A stretch of DNA of 64,000 nt from Loxodes magnus (Eukaryota; Ciliophora; Karyorelictea; Loxodida; Loxodidae). Shown here piece after piece: positions 1 through 11,586 of this stretch (positions within the stretch are counted from its first letter, which is position 1; each line of letters starts with the position of its first letter). The stretch lies in contig CAMPDV010000083.1 of assembly GCA_946699065.1 (NCBI GenBank), forward strand, positions 372,001 to 436,000. Direction: 5' to 3'. The translations under genes and the position numbers were made by a program. The notes below the pieces were generated by a model that was given only the letters and a program-made list of their open reading frames with translations, was not told where the DNA came from and did no database searches.

Positions 1-658
1 TAAGCAATTAAGCCTAATTTTTAGTTTTAATTTGGTAATCCTTTAATTTATTGCTTATTTTAGGTTAACTTGAGCTTTATCCTTTTATAAGTTAGTTTTT
101 ATTGAACTTCATAAAGTTTTTAAAGTGGTTATGAGTATCCATGCTTGTTTGCTTTTTATGAAGTATTTACTTCTGATTTAATAGCTTTAATGAGTTAAAG
201 TCAAGACTACTAGTCACATAAAGTCTTTTGCTATTTTCTTTTGAATGATAGTTCTAATGCTAATAGATTTATTATTTCTAAGCTTAGTGCATTTTATCAG
301 ATTCATTAGTCTAAAACATGAGATCCTTAGTTAGAAATTAGCTGGCTTCTTTTAATTTAAATTTTTCTTCCTCTTATAAGAAAGAAAATTAGTTTGGGGT
401 ACCTTCTTAGTTTTCATTTTAGGTATTTCCATTGTTATATGTAGCTTTCCTGTTCTAATTCAATTAAAAAGAATCTTCTTTTTCTTGGTTTCTTAGAGTC
501 CAAGCTCCTCAACCGATTTCCCTTTGTAGGTCATTCAATTGAGTAATTCAATCGCTTTGGTTTCTAACTTGACTTAGCAGTTATAAGTTATAATGTGAGG
601 ATTAAGAATTAGTATAATGTGAAATAGGGGAGTTGATTTATGGAAGGTAGAAATTCAT
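1..658 (-). CDS. Q/N-rich hypothetical protein, 3' end beyond the window
   Basis: Product not recognised. Reading from the ATG at 656-658 leftwards under the TAA/TAG=Q, TGA=W code gives about 219 codons without a break up to the left edge, so the C-terminus is missing. The protein is hydrophilic, rich in Gln, Asn, Lys and Ser, with no signal peptide or membrane helix, and an acidic patch (EEEKFKLKEA) near the middle. Codon starts with G are clearly commoner than in the flanking AT-rich spacer, which is my main reason for calling it coding. TGA is used as Trp in the N-terminal third (SDWI, IGWGAW). The ATG lies only 21 bp from the divergent phosphatase ATG. An internal start further downstream is possible. 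Confidence 0.55.
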
Positions 659-679
659 TAGTATAAATAAAGCTTAAAA
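659..679. promoter_or_regulatory. 21-bp divergent intergenic gap between two start codons
   Basis: The chosen ATGs of the minus-strand Q/N-rich gene (658) and of the phosphatase (680) are separated by only 21 AT-rich bases, which would have to hold both 5' UTRs or a shared promoter. No motif is evident. If one true start lies further in, the gap is larger. Confidence 0.3.
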
Positions 680-1873
680 ATGAAAATAATTTGGACTTTT
701 ATAATCTTATACTCTGCATCCTTTACTTCTAGCAAAATACTGTCTTTTGTTGAGTATTGCAGGCATGGAGCTAGGAATCCTGAATCTAAAGATAAGTATG
801 AACCAATAGATTGAAAGGATAGAGATTTTGGCTAGCTTACTGCAACTGGAATGAGAATGCATTATATTCTAGGGAGAGAATTAAGGAAAAAATATGTGGA
901 AGAATTAAGGCTTTTACCTGAATAGTATAAAGCTAATGTTATAGAAGTACATGCTAGCAATTGGAACCGAACTTATATGAGTGCTTATTCTTAAATGATT
1001 GGCTTATGGGGTGCTACTGCCAAAAAATTAGATCCTATTCCTATTCAAATTGAAAATGCCTAGCCACCTATTAAAGTGAGAGAAATAGGAAAAATAAAAT
1101 TACAACTTGGCTTATCAAGTATTCCTTAGAACATTCAACTAACACCTGTTCATCATGTCGACCCTATAGATAATTTTGCTATAATTAGTAACAATTTCTG
1201 TCCAAAGTTTAATAAGATAAAAGAAGAATTCTAATAGTCTGAGTACTTTAAGAACTATACACATATAAATTATGATTTAACTATTAGATAGAAGCTTGCA
1301 TAAGCTCTAAATGCAACTTATGAAGAAATGAACTTTAAATAGGCCACAAGCATTTGATCCTGGATGTATATTTATAAAACTCATGGATTTTAATATCCTA
1401 AAGTGTTAGAGTAATTTTATCCTTATCTAAAAGAACTTTCTGCTTGGAAAGCTATAAATGGAACTTATCCAGATGATTATTCTGCATAATTAGTTGGAAG
1501 CGAGTTTTTGAGATAAGTTTTTGAGCATTTCGATTAAGTTATAAGGAAATAAACTGAAATTTTGTTTGCTTTGTACTCAGGTCATGACTCTGTTACAGAA
1601 GGAATTGTTAGATAAATTAAGCTTCAGCCTGAAAGCGAAACATATAGAACTGCTATATTCGCTTCTAATTTAATTTTTGAACTTCACTAGAAGACAAATG
1701 AGCATGATACTAATAACAAAAAGATTAGCAACGGAGACTATTTTGTTCGCGTTTTCTTTAACGGAATTTAACGAAGCGTTAGTACCTGTGATTTAGATTC
1801 TAAATTAGATGATTTTAAAGCTTGCATAGGCCATATTATTCCTGATTTGGAAAAAGAGTGCAATTCTGCTTGA
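680..1873 (+). CDS. Histidine acid phosphatase, secreted or membrane-bound
   Basis: A 397-aa protein, the usual length of lysosomal/prostatic-type histidine acid phosphatases, which hydrolyse phosphomonoesters through a phosphohistidine intermediate. Residues 1-18 form a signal peptide (MKIIWTFIILYSASF). The catalytic signature RHGARNP follows at about residue 28, and the proton-donor HD pair (SGHDS) is at about residue 303. The family's C-terminal 'P-D-x-x-x-x-C' element (IPDLEKEC) ends just before TGA at 1871-1873, which I take as the stop. If that TGA were read as Trp, the frame would stay open to 2143 and add a hydrophobic stretch. No intron is needed. TGA is Trp earlier (PIDWKD). Expected location is lysosome-like vesicles, phagosomes or the cell surface. 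Confidence 0.87.
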
Positions 1874-2783
1874 ACTAATACTTAATAAATCTTTGATATT
1901 CCAAACTTATTTAAACAAAATATCAATTCTATTTTATCATATCTTTCCATATATCTTTCAATGCCTCTTATATCACTCTCCTTCTCTCATTACTTAACTT
2001 CTTAAACTATAAAATGTAAAAGCTAATAAAGTAAACCAAAAGTACTAGATATAGTTTATTATAGAATCTAAATATAAGCAAAGATAAAGTCGATTACTTA
2101 TAACAGGTTATTAATGAAGGCTGAATTGACAGTTGTTATATGATTTAGACACAAAGCTAAACTGTTATTTGATTGAAATATCTTCCTAATCCTTATTTCC
2201 TTAGTATCTATTACTTAATTTTAAAGCAATATAGTTTTATGTATTATTAATTCCCATATATTGATAAATAGTCTGAAAGCTATAGCATATTAAAAAGATT
2301 CAAATGCAACTATTTATTTAATGCTATAAGTATGAAACTTATAAATAACTAACTGCCATTATTATTCCTATTAAACATAGGAATATTACTTAAAAGGTAA
2401 TCTCTTTATTATAAGTTAAGAAATGCTTACTTAAATACTAATTTTATAAAGCTTTAAATAAGATTTATTTATATATTCAATACAGCCAACATTCAGATCC
2501 TATTATTAATAGAGATACTCAACAGCTTGTAATAAAGAGCTGGGTAGCTAAGCAATGGTTCTTATTCTTACATTATAAAATAAGCAGAGTTGAACAAATT
2601 CCCTGATGATTATATGCCTCAATGCTAATGAAGAAGTAGGATTTTCTACCATAATGGTATTTAATAGGTTAGAATCACTTAAATAGAATGCAAATACTAA
2701 AACCTTTCTTACTGTTTTTTTTCAGTAAATATAAAGCGACATAAAACTGAAATAGTTTGCATATCTCTTTACAATTAATTAAA
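1874..2783. other. Intergenic, possible phosphatase-like remnant at 2570-2640
   Basis: Mostly AT-rich spacer. Around 2590-2630 one frame reads ELNKFPDDYMPQC, resembling the C-terminal 'P-x-D-x-x-x-x-C' block of histidine acid phosphatases, but no catalytic motif accompanies it. A polypyrimidine tract ending in CAG lies at about 2703-2725. No other feature seen. Confidence 0.3.
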
Positions 2784-5559
2784 ATGCTGTAAAATTTTTA
2801 AGACACATCTATAGTTCAAAAAGTAATGAGCATATTGAAGAAAACATTTGAAAAGAGGGATAAGTATGATATACAGTACTTAGTTAATAACTTGCAGTTT
2901 GTTAAAATTTTCAAAGAACTAAGAGAATAGTAAGCTGATGAAGTTATTCAAGAGTTATGCACCTTCCTATATCTAGACTTCTGTGAATAGGAGCAATATC
3001 TATTTAGATATGGAGATTATGGAACCACCTTCTACATTATTCTACAAGGGAAATGTTCAGTGCTTATTCCTAAAGATGTTAAAGTAGCTCAAGCACTAGT
3101 TCAAGAAATATAACAGTAAAAAATAGCAAGACAAACCTAACAAAAAAAAAATAATTTATAAAATTAGTCAGAGAAAGCAAAGAAAGTACAAGATGCATAG
3201 AAGATACAAAATTGAGACAAGATAAGAAGTTCTGTCGGAGCTTTTAACTTCCAGAAAGCACAATAGGATAACTAAAATTCAACTAGAAGAAAAATGTCTT
3301 AGAGATTACAATCAGTTAAAAATGATAAATTAACGAATGAACTTTAATTAATTCAGTCCTTTTAGCAATTTAACTCTAATTAGGTTCCTATTATGTAGGA
3401 AGATGGCTGCTTTGATGCTAGGGATTTATTGGATTATAAAAATGTATTTGTGATGCAAGCTGGAAATAGTTTTGGAGAATAAGCTATAATAAATAACGAA
3501 AGTAGAGCTGCAAGCATATTTTGTGAGGATGATACTTATTTCGCTGTACTAGATAAGGAGCATTATCAAAGAATATTGAAGAAATTTGACTAAATGAAAA
3601 TGTAAAAAGTCTTGAATTTTATATAGAAAACTAACTTATTCAAAGGATGAACTGAAAAAAACTTATTTACACTAGCATACTATTTTCATCCCTTGAAACT
3701 CCTAAAGGACTAAATCTTATTCCAAGAAGGAACAAAAGCTAAATTTTTTTATTTTGTAATGGAAGGAGAAATGAAGGTAAGTGCTTATAGCTTTAATATA
3801 GAGAATTCAAAATTTGAAAATTTTGGAGTATGAAGACAAAAACAATAACTAATGACTTGAAAATAAATCTCTAAACCATAAAATTTTTGTTTCTTTTGAG
3901 CAGAAGATGTCCATATTAGGAGCATATGAGGCTATTAGTAAAATGGATTATTCAACTACATGTATATGCTCCTCATAAGTTGCCTTGCTGTATAAAATTA
4001 AATGAAAAAGCATTCAGAACAAATTAAAGGAAACTGATTCTCTTAATTCAATAATCTAGCTAGCAACATAGAAGCAAAAGCATGATATGCAAGAAATTCC
4101 ATAGCAAATAAAGTCTTTCATCAATTACAAACTTAAGCGAAAAGATATCTTATAGAGTGTAGAAAGGGAATAAAGTAGAGGGTTAAATTTATTGTCTAGA
4201 AAATCTAAATTTGCTATTTTAAAACCTTAGGTAGAAACTTTAAATCCAGGTTAAGTGAAAAGTTATTTTTAAAATAGAAACAAAAACGAGCTTTTGCTGA
4301 AAGGAAATATGGAAAAGCAGCATTCAAATGTAAGCCATAACATATTATAAAAGCAACTTATAAACTTCACTCTTTCCTAATTAGCCAATAAATAAGATTT
4401 GAATGACTTTAATCTGAGAGAAATTAGCGTGGAAGAATTTAACGAAAATTTAAAGTAAAAGAAGAACTAAAAAAGCAATAAAATAAAATTTGGTAAGCAT
4501 AAATTCAAGTCTAAATCGAGCGAAACCTCTTTAGATGAAAACTACGAGTATTAATTTACTAAGCTACTAAATGCGAAATTGTAAAAATTAAAAAAAAGCT
4601 AATAAGATTCACTTTTCTAAACATACTCCGTCTCTTAATAATCAAAATTAGATTTTTCAGAAAACAAATCGACAGATTTTTATTCTACCTTTGAAAAGTC
4701 AAGAACTCCAGATTAATCTTAGCTTTAATAACCATAGTAATAATAGTAAAAAATAATTCTAAAGTCCTAGTAAGATCTTTCTAAAGAATTGAACTAATTC
4801 TAATGATAATTTTAGTACATAAACTCTAAATTTAGCAATGATTCTAACAAACAATATTCAAGTGAGAAGTAGCCTAGAAAAGTATCTTAATCATAACGAA
4901 GTAGTTTTATAGATATGAGGCTAGGAAGCAACTCAAGCTTATATCACAAATCATTTCTAAAGCCACTTAAAAAGGATAAATATACTTACAACTCAAACAA
5001 AGGATAACATAAGAACAAATTATCTTCTGATAGTCTACTTAAATAAAAACTAAATCAAATTAGAAGTTACTAGAATACACCTGTGCTTTCCTTAAATTCA
5101 ACACCAAAAAGCTAGCAAACAAGGAAAAGCTTAGCTTATAAAAATAATTAATTAGATTTTTATAACATTTTAGAAGTACTAGAACATAAATAATAGTAGA
5201 TAAACAACTAAAATTATAAAAATTAATTATTTAACTATCAATATAAGCTAAACTATTTATAGAAAGTACATTAAAAAACTCCTTCAGTCTAAAGTTCTTT
5301 CAGATAGAAACAAGAAGAAAATTCTAATTCACCTGATCAAAAAATGAAAGAGAGATAGGATTACATAAAAGGAGAAATTTTTAACTTTAAAAACGCCAGT
5401 GAAGTTTAGCGAATAGCAATAGAGACAAAAAATTAAGAAAAATATGAGTTAAATTAAGAAATATGTATGAATATCATTTAATCAGAGATGAACAAAAACT
5501 TAAAATGTAAAAAAGGACAGAGCTTAGAGAAAATGCTGCTAAATAAATTAAATAAATGA
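2784..5559 (+). CDS. Cyclic-nucleotide-binding-domain protein with long Q/N/S-rich tail
   Basis: About 916 aa in two exons (2784-3776 and 3802-5559). Domain 1 (residues ~70-270) is a cyclic-nucleotide-binding fold: an FRYGDYG..FYIILQGKCSV half, then an insertion of roughly 130 polar residues, then the phosphate-binding cassette FGEQAI....RAAS with the Arg that contacts cAMP/cGMP. Domain 2 (~285-400) repeats the fold more weakly (ILFQEGTKAKFFYFVMEGEM ... LGAYEAI ... CICSSQVALLYKI) and lacks the FGE/RxA cassette, so it probably does not bind nucleotide. The remaining ~500 residues are low-complexity and rich in Lys, Gln and Ser. No kinase or channel domain is attached, so this is a stand-alone sensor of a kind common in ciliates. 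The upstream in-frame ATG at 2784 is chosen, with 2826 as an alternative. The stop is TGA at 5557. Confidence 0.8.
3777..3801 (+). other. Predicted 25-nt intron
   Basis: GTAAGT donor and ATATAG acceptor, phase 0. Removing it joins the second cyclic-nucleotide fold in frame. Unspliced, the frame moves away from the conserved LGAYEAI and CICSS segments. Confidence 0.65.
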
Positions 5560-6560
5560 AAGGAAAATGTGAAATTAGACACTAAAGTATGTCTATACTT
5601 AAATATCAATTTAATTTATTTTACTCTCTACTTTTTTAAAGTAATTAAAGGCATCTTAATTAAATAAACGTCACATGTGATAAAATGAGTATATCTAAAT
5701 AATTGAACTATCTTTAAATAGCTAGATCATAAAAATTAATATTTTGAAGTGTTTTTAAATGAAGCTTTAATATTAAATTTGCTGTTTTAACTTAATGTTA
5801 TTAAGAAAGGAAATTAAAATATAATAAAGAGGCAAATATTTACTCCAAAAACCAAAATATAAGCTTTTAGAATGAGTATAATTTAAAATTTATCATTAAG
5901 AGCGAAAGTAAATTTTATTTAGTAATGCTACATATTTTATTAAGCTATTTGAAACTATTTTTGCTTATATAAATATATATCTGTACTAACTCTTATTAAG
6001 AGGCTTAAGATGATAAATCTATAGAGTATTGATCATATACTTTTTATTAAATAAATAATAGTAAAAGCTTTAGATCTAAAACCACTAGCATCAGGAAGAA
6101 TAATAAACTGAAATAAAGCGATCAAGTAATTCTAGTTAATCGATTGTTACAATTCTAAACTAATTCTTCATTTTGCATATCAAAGCATATAAGTTCTAGC
6201 CAATTTTCTATATAATCTAAATAGGAAAATAAGAGTTAGCTATACTACTATAATGCCTTTATAGGATACTTCAATTACTAATAGGAGTAAATTTACTCAA
6301 TTTCAAGCAATCAGCTCTTAAAATAGTTAAGTTCTTAGATAATTACTGCTAATCCTATTTTGAAATATAGTAATATCTTATTCTAAATACACAACTATTA
6401 AACTAACTTCTAGCAATCTTGGTTTAATAGTCAATCACATTTTATTATACATATATAAACTAATTAATTTTGAAGATCCTAGTACATTGGAAAAGCATGA
6501 TATGAAAGGAAATTTAAAAATGAAATTCAGAGTGCTTTATGAAAATACTGGGATATAGAA
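5560..6560. other. Intergenic, AT-rich
   Basis: No feature supported. The frame of the following gene stays open upstream to an ATG at 5685, but that stretch has spacer-like composition (few codons starting with G), so I do not include it in the gene. Confidence 0.4.
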
Positions 6561-7853
6561 ATGAATAAAAAAGAATATATAAGGATAGTTTATGTTATAA
6601 ACTATATAAATAAAATTTAATTTATGAAAAGAAAACTAGAATTAAAAGATAATTCTTTTCATAAAAAAGTTGAATAAATTTAATTTCTAGAAATTAAGAA
6701 TCCAGATAAAGCTGTTGAGATTTATTACATTATAAGTATTCTCTGATAAGCTCTAGAGATGCTAGTTAAAGATTGAAATGAAATATAATATAAATTTAAT
6801 ATTATAAGCAATTATTCAAAAAACCTTATAATGGAGGGATATTTTGATATATGAGTATTCGTCAAAGTTGAAAATAATAATTCATATCATACCTTATCTA
6901 AAATAAGCAAAAGAAGCTTTTAGGATGATAAACTGAACTTAATGCTAATTCCTAAATATCTTATAGACAAAAACTATCTTGATTTTGATCCATATAGACA
7001 AGAAATTATGCTTAGCTTTACTGACTAAAAATAAATTACACAAAAAATGAAATATAATATTGAACAGACAATACTTGTTTCTTAAAGCGTATGGGTATAA
7101 TGATTATATGAAACAACTGCAGCTTAAAAACTATTATAAATTGAGATTGTAGAAATAAATAAGAAGCATAAAACACAGCTTTCAGAGGAGTCCAAAAGTT
7201 CTTAAAAATCATACAAAAGGAGGAAAATATAATCAGATTTTGACTTTAAGGATAAATAGCATTTCTAGTAATAAAGTTAAAAGGAATTGGAGAGTATTGC
7301 TTATCTATAAAATGTATTCAATGATTTGAGTGATATTATTAATAATAACTAAGAAATAATAACATTTTATATGAAAAAAGGTTATGGATCTGATTAAATC
7401 ATTTCTATTTGGGTTATGTCCAGAGGAAACCAAACTATTTTCAAATAAAAGATTAACCAAATAAAACCTCAGAGTAATTTAGCAGTAGATTAGCTTGCTA
7501 CTTCTCTAATTAAAAATAAAAATATAAGCAATCGTGAGCAGAACATTATACTTAGTAAATTAAATGATATAATTCTTTAGTGAATATCAAATCACAAAAG
7601 ATAAACTGATATTATTAATCAAAACTAGAAATAAAGACAAAATTTTGAAAGATATATGCAAGTTTACTAAATAAATGCTATTCCAGAAGAAATAGGGTAG
7701 CCTTTTATGAAAATTGATGCAGATTAAGAGGTAAGTTTTTTAAAATAGAATACAACAAACTAAGATATTTTAATATCTAATAATTAAGAAAATGAATCTA
7801 TCAATTCTGGAGAAGAAAATAATGAATCAGAAGAAGATCAAGACAGTTAATGA
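6561..7853 (+). CDS. Hypothetical protein, acidic C-terminus
   Basis: Product not recognised. About 430 aa from ATG 6561 to TGA 7851. From about residue 1 the composition is coding-like (Glu, Asp, Gly, Ala and Val together near a quarter of residues), and TGA appears as Trp at sensible hydrophobic positions (FDIWVFV, ILQWIS). The protein is hydrophilic with scattered aromatic segments, a basic patch KSYKRRK and a strongly acidic end (GEENNESEEDQDS). No membrane helix or signal peptide. The frame is also coding-like just upstream of the ATG (ALWKYWDIEM), so a 5' exon joined by a mini-intron is possible. The stop is directly preceded by TAA (Gln). Confidence 0.5.
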
Positions 7854-9655
7854 AAAATGCATGATAAAAACTTTTATAACTTACTATATTTTATGTTATT
7901 AAGATTAACATATTTTATAATATCCACAATCTTATGATTCTTCTACTGTTAGTAAAGTTAGCTAATTTCTTTCGTAATTTTATATCTTTAGGTTCTTAAA
8001 CTTATCTCTTCTAATTTAATTTACTTTCTCTTGCTGATTTAAGCTTGCTTAAACTATTTCTTCCAATTTATCTTGATTTTGTAAGCGATTATTTAATATC
8101 TACTAACTCTTATTCTAAACTTCCAAACTTCTTGCATATGAACTAAATAGTTAATTAATAGATAATTAATTTTAAAACTAGAAATAGTTAAATTTAAGTT
8201 GGATGATTTTGATTAAGTGATTAAAGTTAAATAAAGAGATCCATTCTTAACTACACCTTTATTATATGTTTACTCATTTCAACTTAATATAGAAGGATTT
8301 TCTATTATTTTAAAATTAAAGTGAGATTAAATAAGTATAATCAACCTAAGCCAAGCAAGATATCATGATATGATAGAAAGTTGAATAAGAAAGTCTTAGT
8401 ATAATTAAAAAATTAAAGAAATAAGGAACTGAAACCATTTAATTTAATTAAGAACTTAATATTTTATACAAAAATAATGATGGGGAATGTGAATGCATTT
8501 AGACTTAACTTATATATGTTCTCTTCTAGTTAATGCTATTTAGTTATATTCAATAATATACTTTTAATTACCTTAGCTATTCATATTGTCTATCTTAAAT
8601 TATTACTTTTATTTTTAGCCAAAACTAATAAAATCGCATTACATTAGTTTTAATATAGTGTCAAGTTAAATATATTACTCATTCCTTAGAAATTAGATAG
8701 ACTGGATAAGATATGAAAAATTAACTCTAAAATTTAGTTGCTTAATAGAATTATCATGCTCTTTTAGATGCAGCTAGATCTTTTCTTGCTTAAAGGTCTT
8801 TAAACAATTTATTATTATAGCTGACATAAAATATCAAATTAATATATGAAAGACTTAATTAGATTGAATCTTTATATTAAAAAGAATCATTTTATTATCA
8901 AATTTTTAATTCTAACCATATAATAAAAAGGCGGGATCAAAATAAGATATAAGACTAAACTTTTTTTGAATTATCTAGTACTAATATTTTATTATAGCTA
9001 AGCTATGGAAATGTAGTAGTTTCAAGAAAACGCTGATACATTCCTAAGTGCTTATTCAAATAAACTATTTCGTAATTAAAATTCTATGAATCTCTTTATT
9101 TTTCTTCTTAGGATAAGATATTTAACTTAGTTAAAAGTAGTTAAAATAGTATTAATAAGTATTTTAAATCAGCATAATTAAAGCCAGTAAAGAAACTAAA
9201 TTTGAAAGTGGCTAATATTAATTAGCTTAATAGTGAAAAATTTAAAATAAAATAATAATTAAAAATATCTTATCTTTAGCTATTTCAGCATACAAACTGC
9301 TAATTTATCTTATATCTATGGATTAAAGTTCAATTTTTATCTTTAGTAAACACTCAAGCTGTGGAAAGATATATAAAAAAGTAGGTAGATTATGAGGAAA
9401 GAGATAGTAGGAATGGAGTATAAGATGAAATAGGAATTAAATTAAAAGTAAAGGTAATAAATGATTGAAATAAAATTAATAAATAAACTAATATTCTAAG
9501 ATTTAAACTTAAATAGCGTTCAACTATTTAATTAAAGGTCACTTTGCTCATTACATTCCATCTCTTCTCTCTTACTCCCTTTACGTTTTTCCAAGCCTAA
9601 ACTGCATTCTTTTTGCTTAGAATTTATTTTAAATAAATTTTCCTCCATAGTAAAA
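7854..9655. other. Intergenic, AT-rich
   Basis: No confident gene. The first 280 bases are pyrimidine-rich on the plus strand, and one minus-strand frame reads as a charged, Gln-rich, coiled-coil-like stretch. It has no start codon, and its first TGA lies inside the 3' end of the preceding gene. Confidence 0.35.
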
Positions 9656-10531
9656 ATGAATAGTTTGTATACAGATGAAGAAGTTGCTATTTATACCATT
9701 TTGAGTGGGCAAGAAGCTGCTAGATAGAACTTGCAAATGACTGATGAGAAGTTGTAGTTGACGTTGAGCAGAATGCTGGAAACAGAGGACGGAATTCCTT
9801 TCTTTAAGATGATAAGAGACTTGTTGCTTTAATTCAGTAAATATTTGGATAACGAAGAACTGGTTAGCTAGTTTGGTGTGAGTAATAAAATCCTAGGTCT
9901 GCTTAGCATTCGTATGGAGAAGGAGTCTCTAGGAAGTTATGATCTAATTCCAGTAAAACGTAGAAGGGAAGGTGAATTAGAATATTTGGAGCTTAATTTG
10001 AACTTTAAGAGGCAGAAGACTTCTTTAGATGTAAACAAAGGATTTTAAGATAATATACTTTATTAACCTGAAGATATGCTATATCCTCCTGAACCAATCT
10101 CTAATGAAGAAACTACAAATGTCAACTAATTTTAAAACTAGTAGCTTCCTAATAAAATTCAGAAAAAACGAGGGAAAAGATCCAAGCTTATAGTAGATCA
10201 GAATATGATCTAGTAGCTCAAAATGGTTTAAGAAGATACCTTAAAAGTTAAGGATTTAGCTGAACAGTACGGAGTATCGCCAGCCTGCATATATTAAATA
10301 ATGAAGTAACATGGATTTAACGCACCTAATAAAGGAAGAGGAAGAAAAACAAAAAACGAAGAAGAACTCCAGCTTATGACACTCTAGAATATCTAATAAA
10401 GTGGTATATTTAACGAAAGCCAATTTAGCAAAATACAGCAGAAGAACATGAAGAATTAATAACACACAAGAGCTCAGGAAGCTATGAATATGGCTATGCA
10501 GAATGAAAATCAATATTTTAATATGGTTTGA
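9656..10531 (+). CDS. Helix-turn-helix protein with AT-hook-like basic motif
   Basis: A 291-aa protein, single exon, TGA stop at 10529. Residues ~200-222 (VKDLAEQYGVSPACIYQIMK) match a homeodomain-like/resolvase-type helix-turn-helix, with the 'A-x-x-Y-G-V-S-x-x-x-I/V-Y' turn typical of such helices. It is followed at once by an AT-hook-like GRGRK. The region before it carries a lysine/arginine stretch (KKRGKRSK) that could be a nuclear localisation signal. Residues 1-120 are acidic-amphipathic and of unknown fold. A DNA-binding role in the nucleus is inferred. It could be a transcription regulator or a domesticated transposase-type DNA-binding domain, but no transposase catalytic domain is present. 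GC content is higher than in the surrounding spacer. Confidence 0.7.
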
Positions 10532-11586
10532 TCAGCTTTTTGAGTTCTTAATCTTATAAAATTTAAACTTAAATATTAATAGATTTAACTCAAATAAACC
10601 ACCAACCAAGTATATACAATTAAATCTCTTTTATCTTCTAAAGTACTATCTATTTAATAATAGGATTAAAAAAGATTACCATTATAAGCAACTTAAAATG
10701 GTAATAATAGATAAATAAAGGAAATTACTCAAATGGAATTAATAAAATAGTTCTTGATTACTAAATATTATCAATCAGGTAGTAATAAACTAGTAAATAG
10801 CATTCTTTAATTATAAACTAGAACTTATTATATTATACAAGAGCAAATTCATATTCTATGAAGCAATAGTGCTTAGATCAAAAGAGTATCTTAGAAAAAG
10901 AAACAAAAATCAAATCTTACATAATTTAAAAAAATTATATTATTGAGTGAAGAGTTTAGAATTTATCATTTTGATTAATTAAATTTAGAATTAAGAGAAT
11001 TAAAGGCAAAACAAAATTAGATAAAAAGCTAGCTGATTTAAATAATTTAAATTAGTTAGTTTAAGTTAAAATTAAAAGCCAATATTATAATTTAGTATAT
11101 CTCTTCCAATATACCTGATTTAAATCTAATGATCTTTAAGTTGCTCATTTTTATAAACGATAATATATTATTAGATTTTATAGACCTTGCTTTTATAATA
11201 AAATAAATAAGGAGAGAAATTTTAGAAAACTTAGAACATTATTAAACCTATCTGCTTTAAAATAGAAATTTATATAATAGAAATTAAAGAAAAAATAAGT
11301 TTATTTTATTATATGAAGACTAAGCTTTATATTTTTTATAATACAAATTTTAATACAAATATCATAGAAATTAGGTTCCTTTCTAGTGTTTTAACTTCAT
11401 GTTAGAATCTTTTAATAATAATCCTGCTATATTATATGCAGATTGATTTTCAAAAAATCTCGGTAAAAAGTCAAATAATTATAAAAATAAACTAAATTTA
11501 GATTTAAAATTTAAGATTTAAGATTTTATTAAAGCAATTATTAAAAAAGCTTGAATACACTATAATTTAACCATTTGTTTAGATTT
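10532..11586. other. Intergenic, with a doubtful plus-strand frame
   Basis: Very AT-rich. A plus frame from ATG 10733 to TGA 11552 (273 codons) is open and would end 33 bases before the convergent MORN gene. Codons starting with G are only about 13 percent, close to spacer, so I do not call it a gene. Confidence 0.35.

Noticed and set aside
3777..3903. 127-nt intron in the cyclic-nucleotide gene
   Set aside because: A 25-nt intron with the same donor gives a better protein and agrees with the other intron sizes.
5685..6560. Upstream in-frame extension of the gene at 6561
   Set aside because: Open to ATG 5685, but amino-acid composition is like that of spacer translated in any frame.
7840..8130. 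Minus-strand coiled-coil-like frame
   Set aside because: Charged composition is suggestive, but there is no start codon and its TGA lies inside the preceding gene.
10733..11554. 273-codon open plus-strand frame ending 33 bases from the MORN gene stop
   Set aside because: Composition is near spacer (about 13 percent codons starting with G), no domain is present, and frames stay open easily when only TGA can stop.
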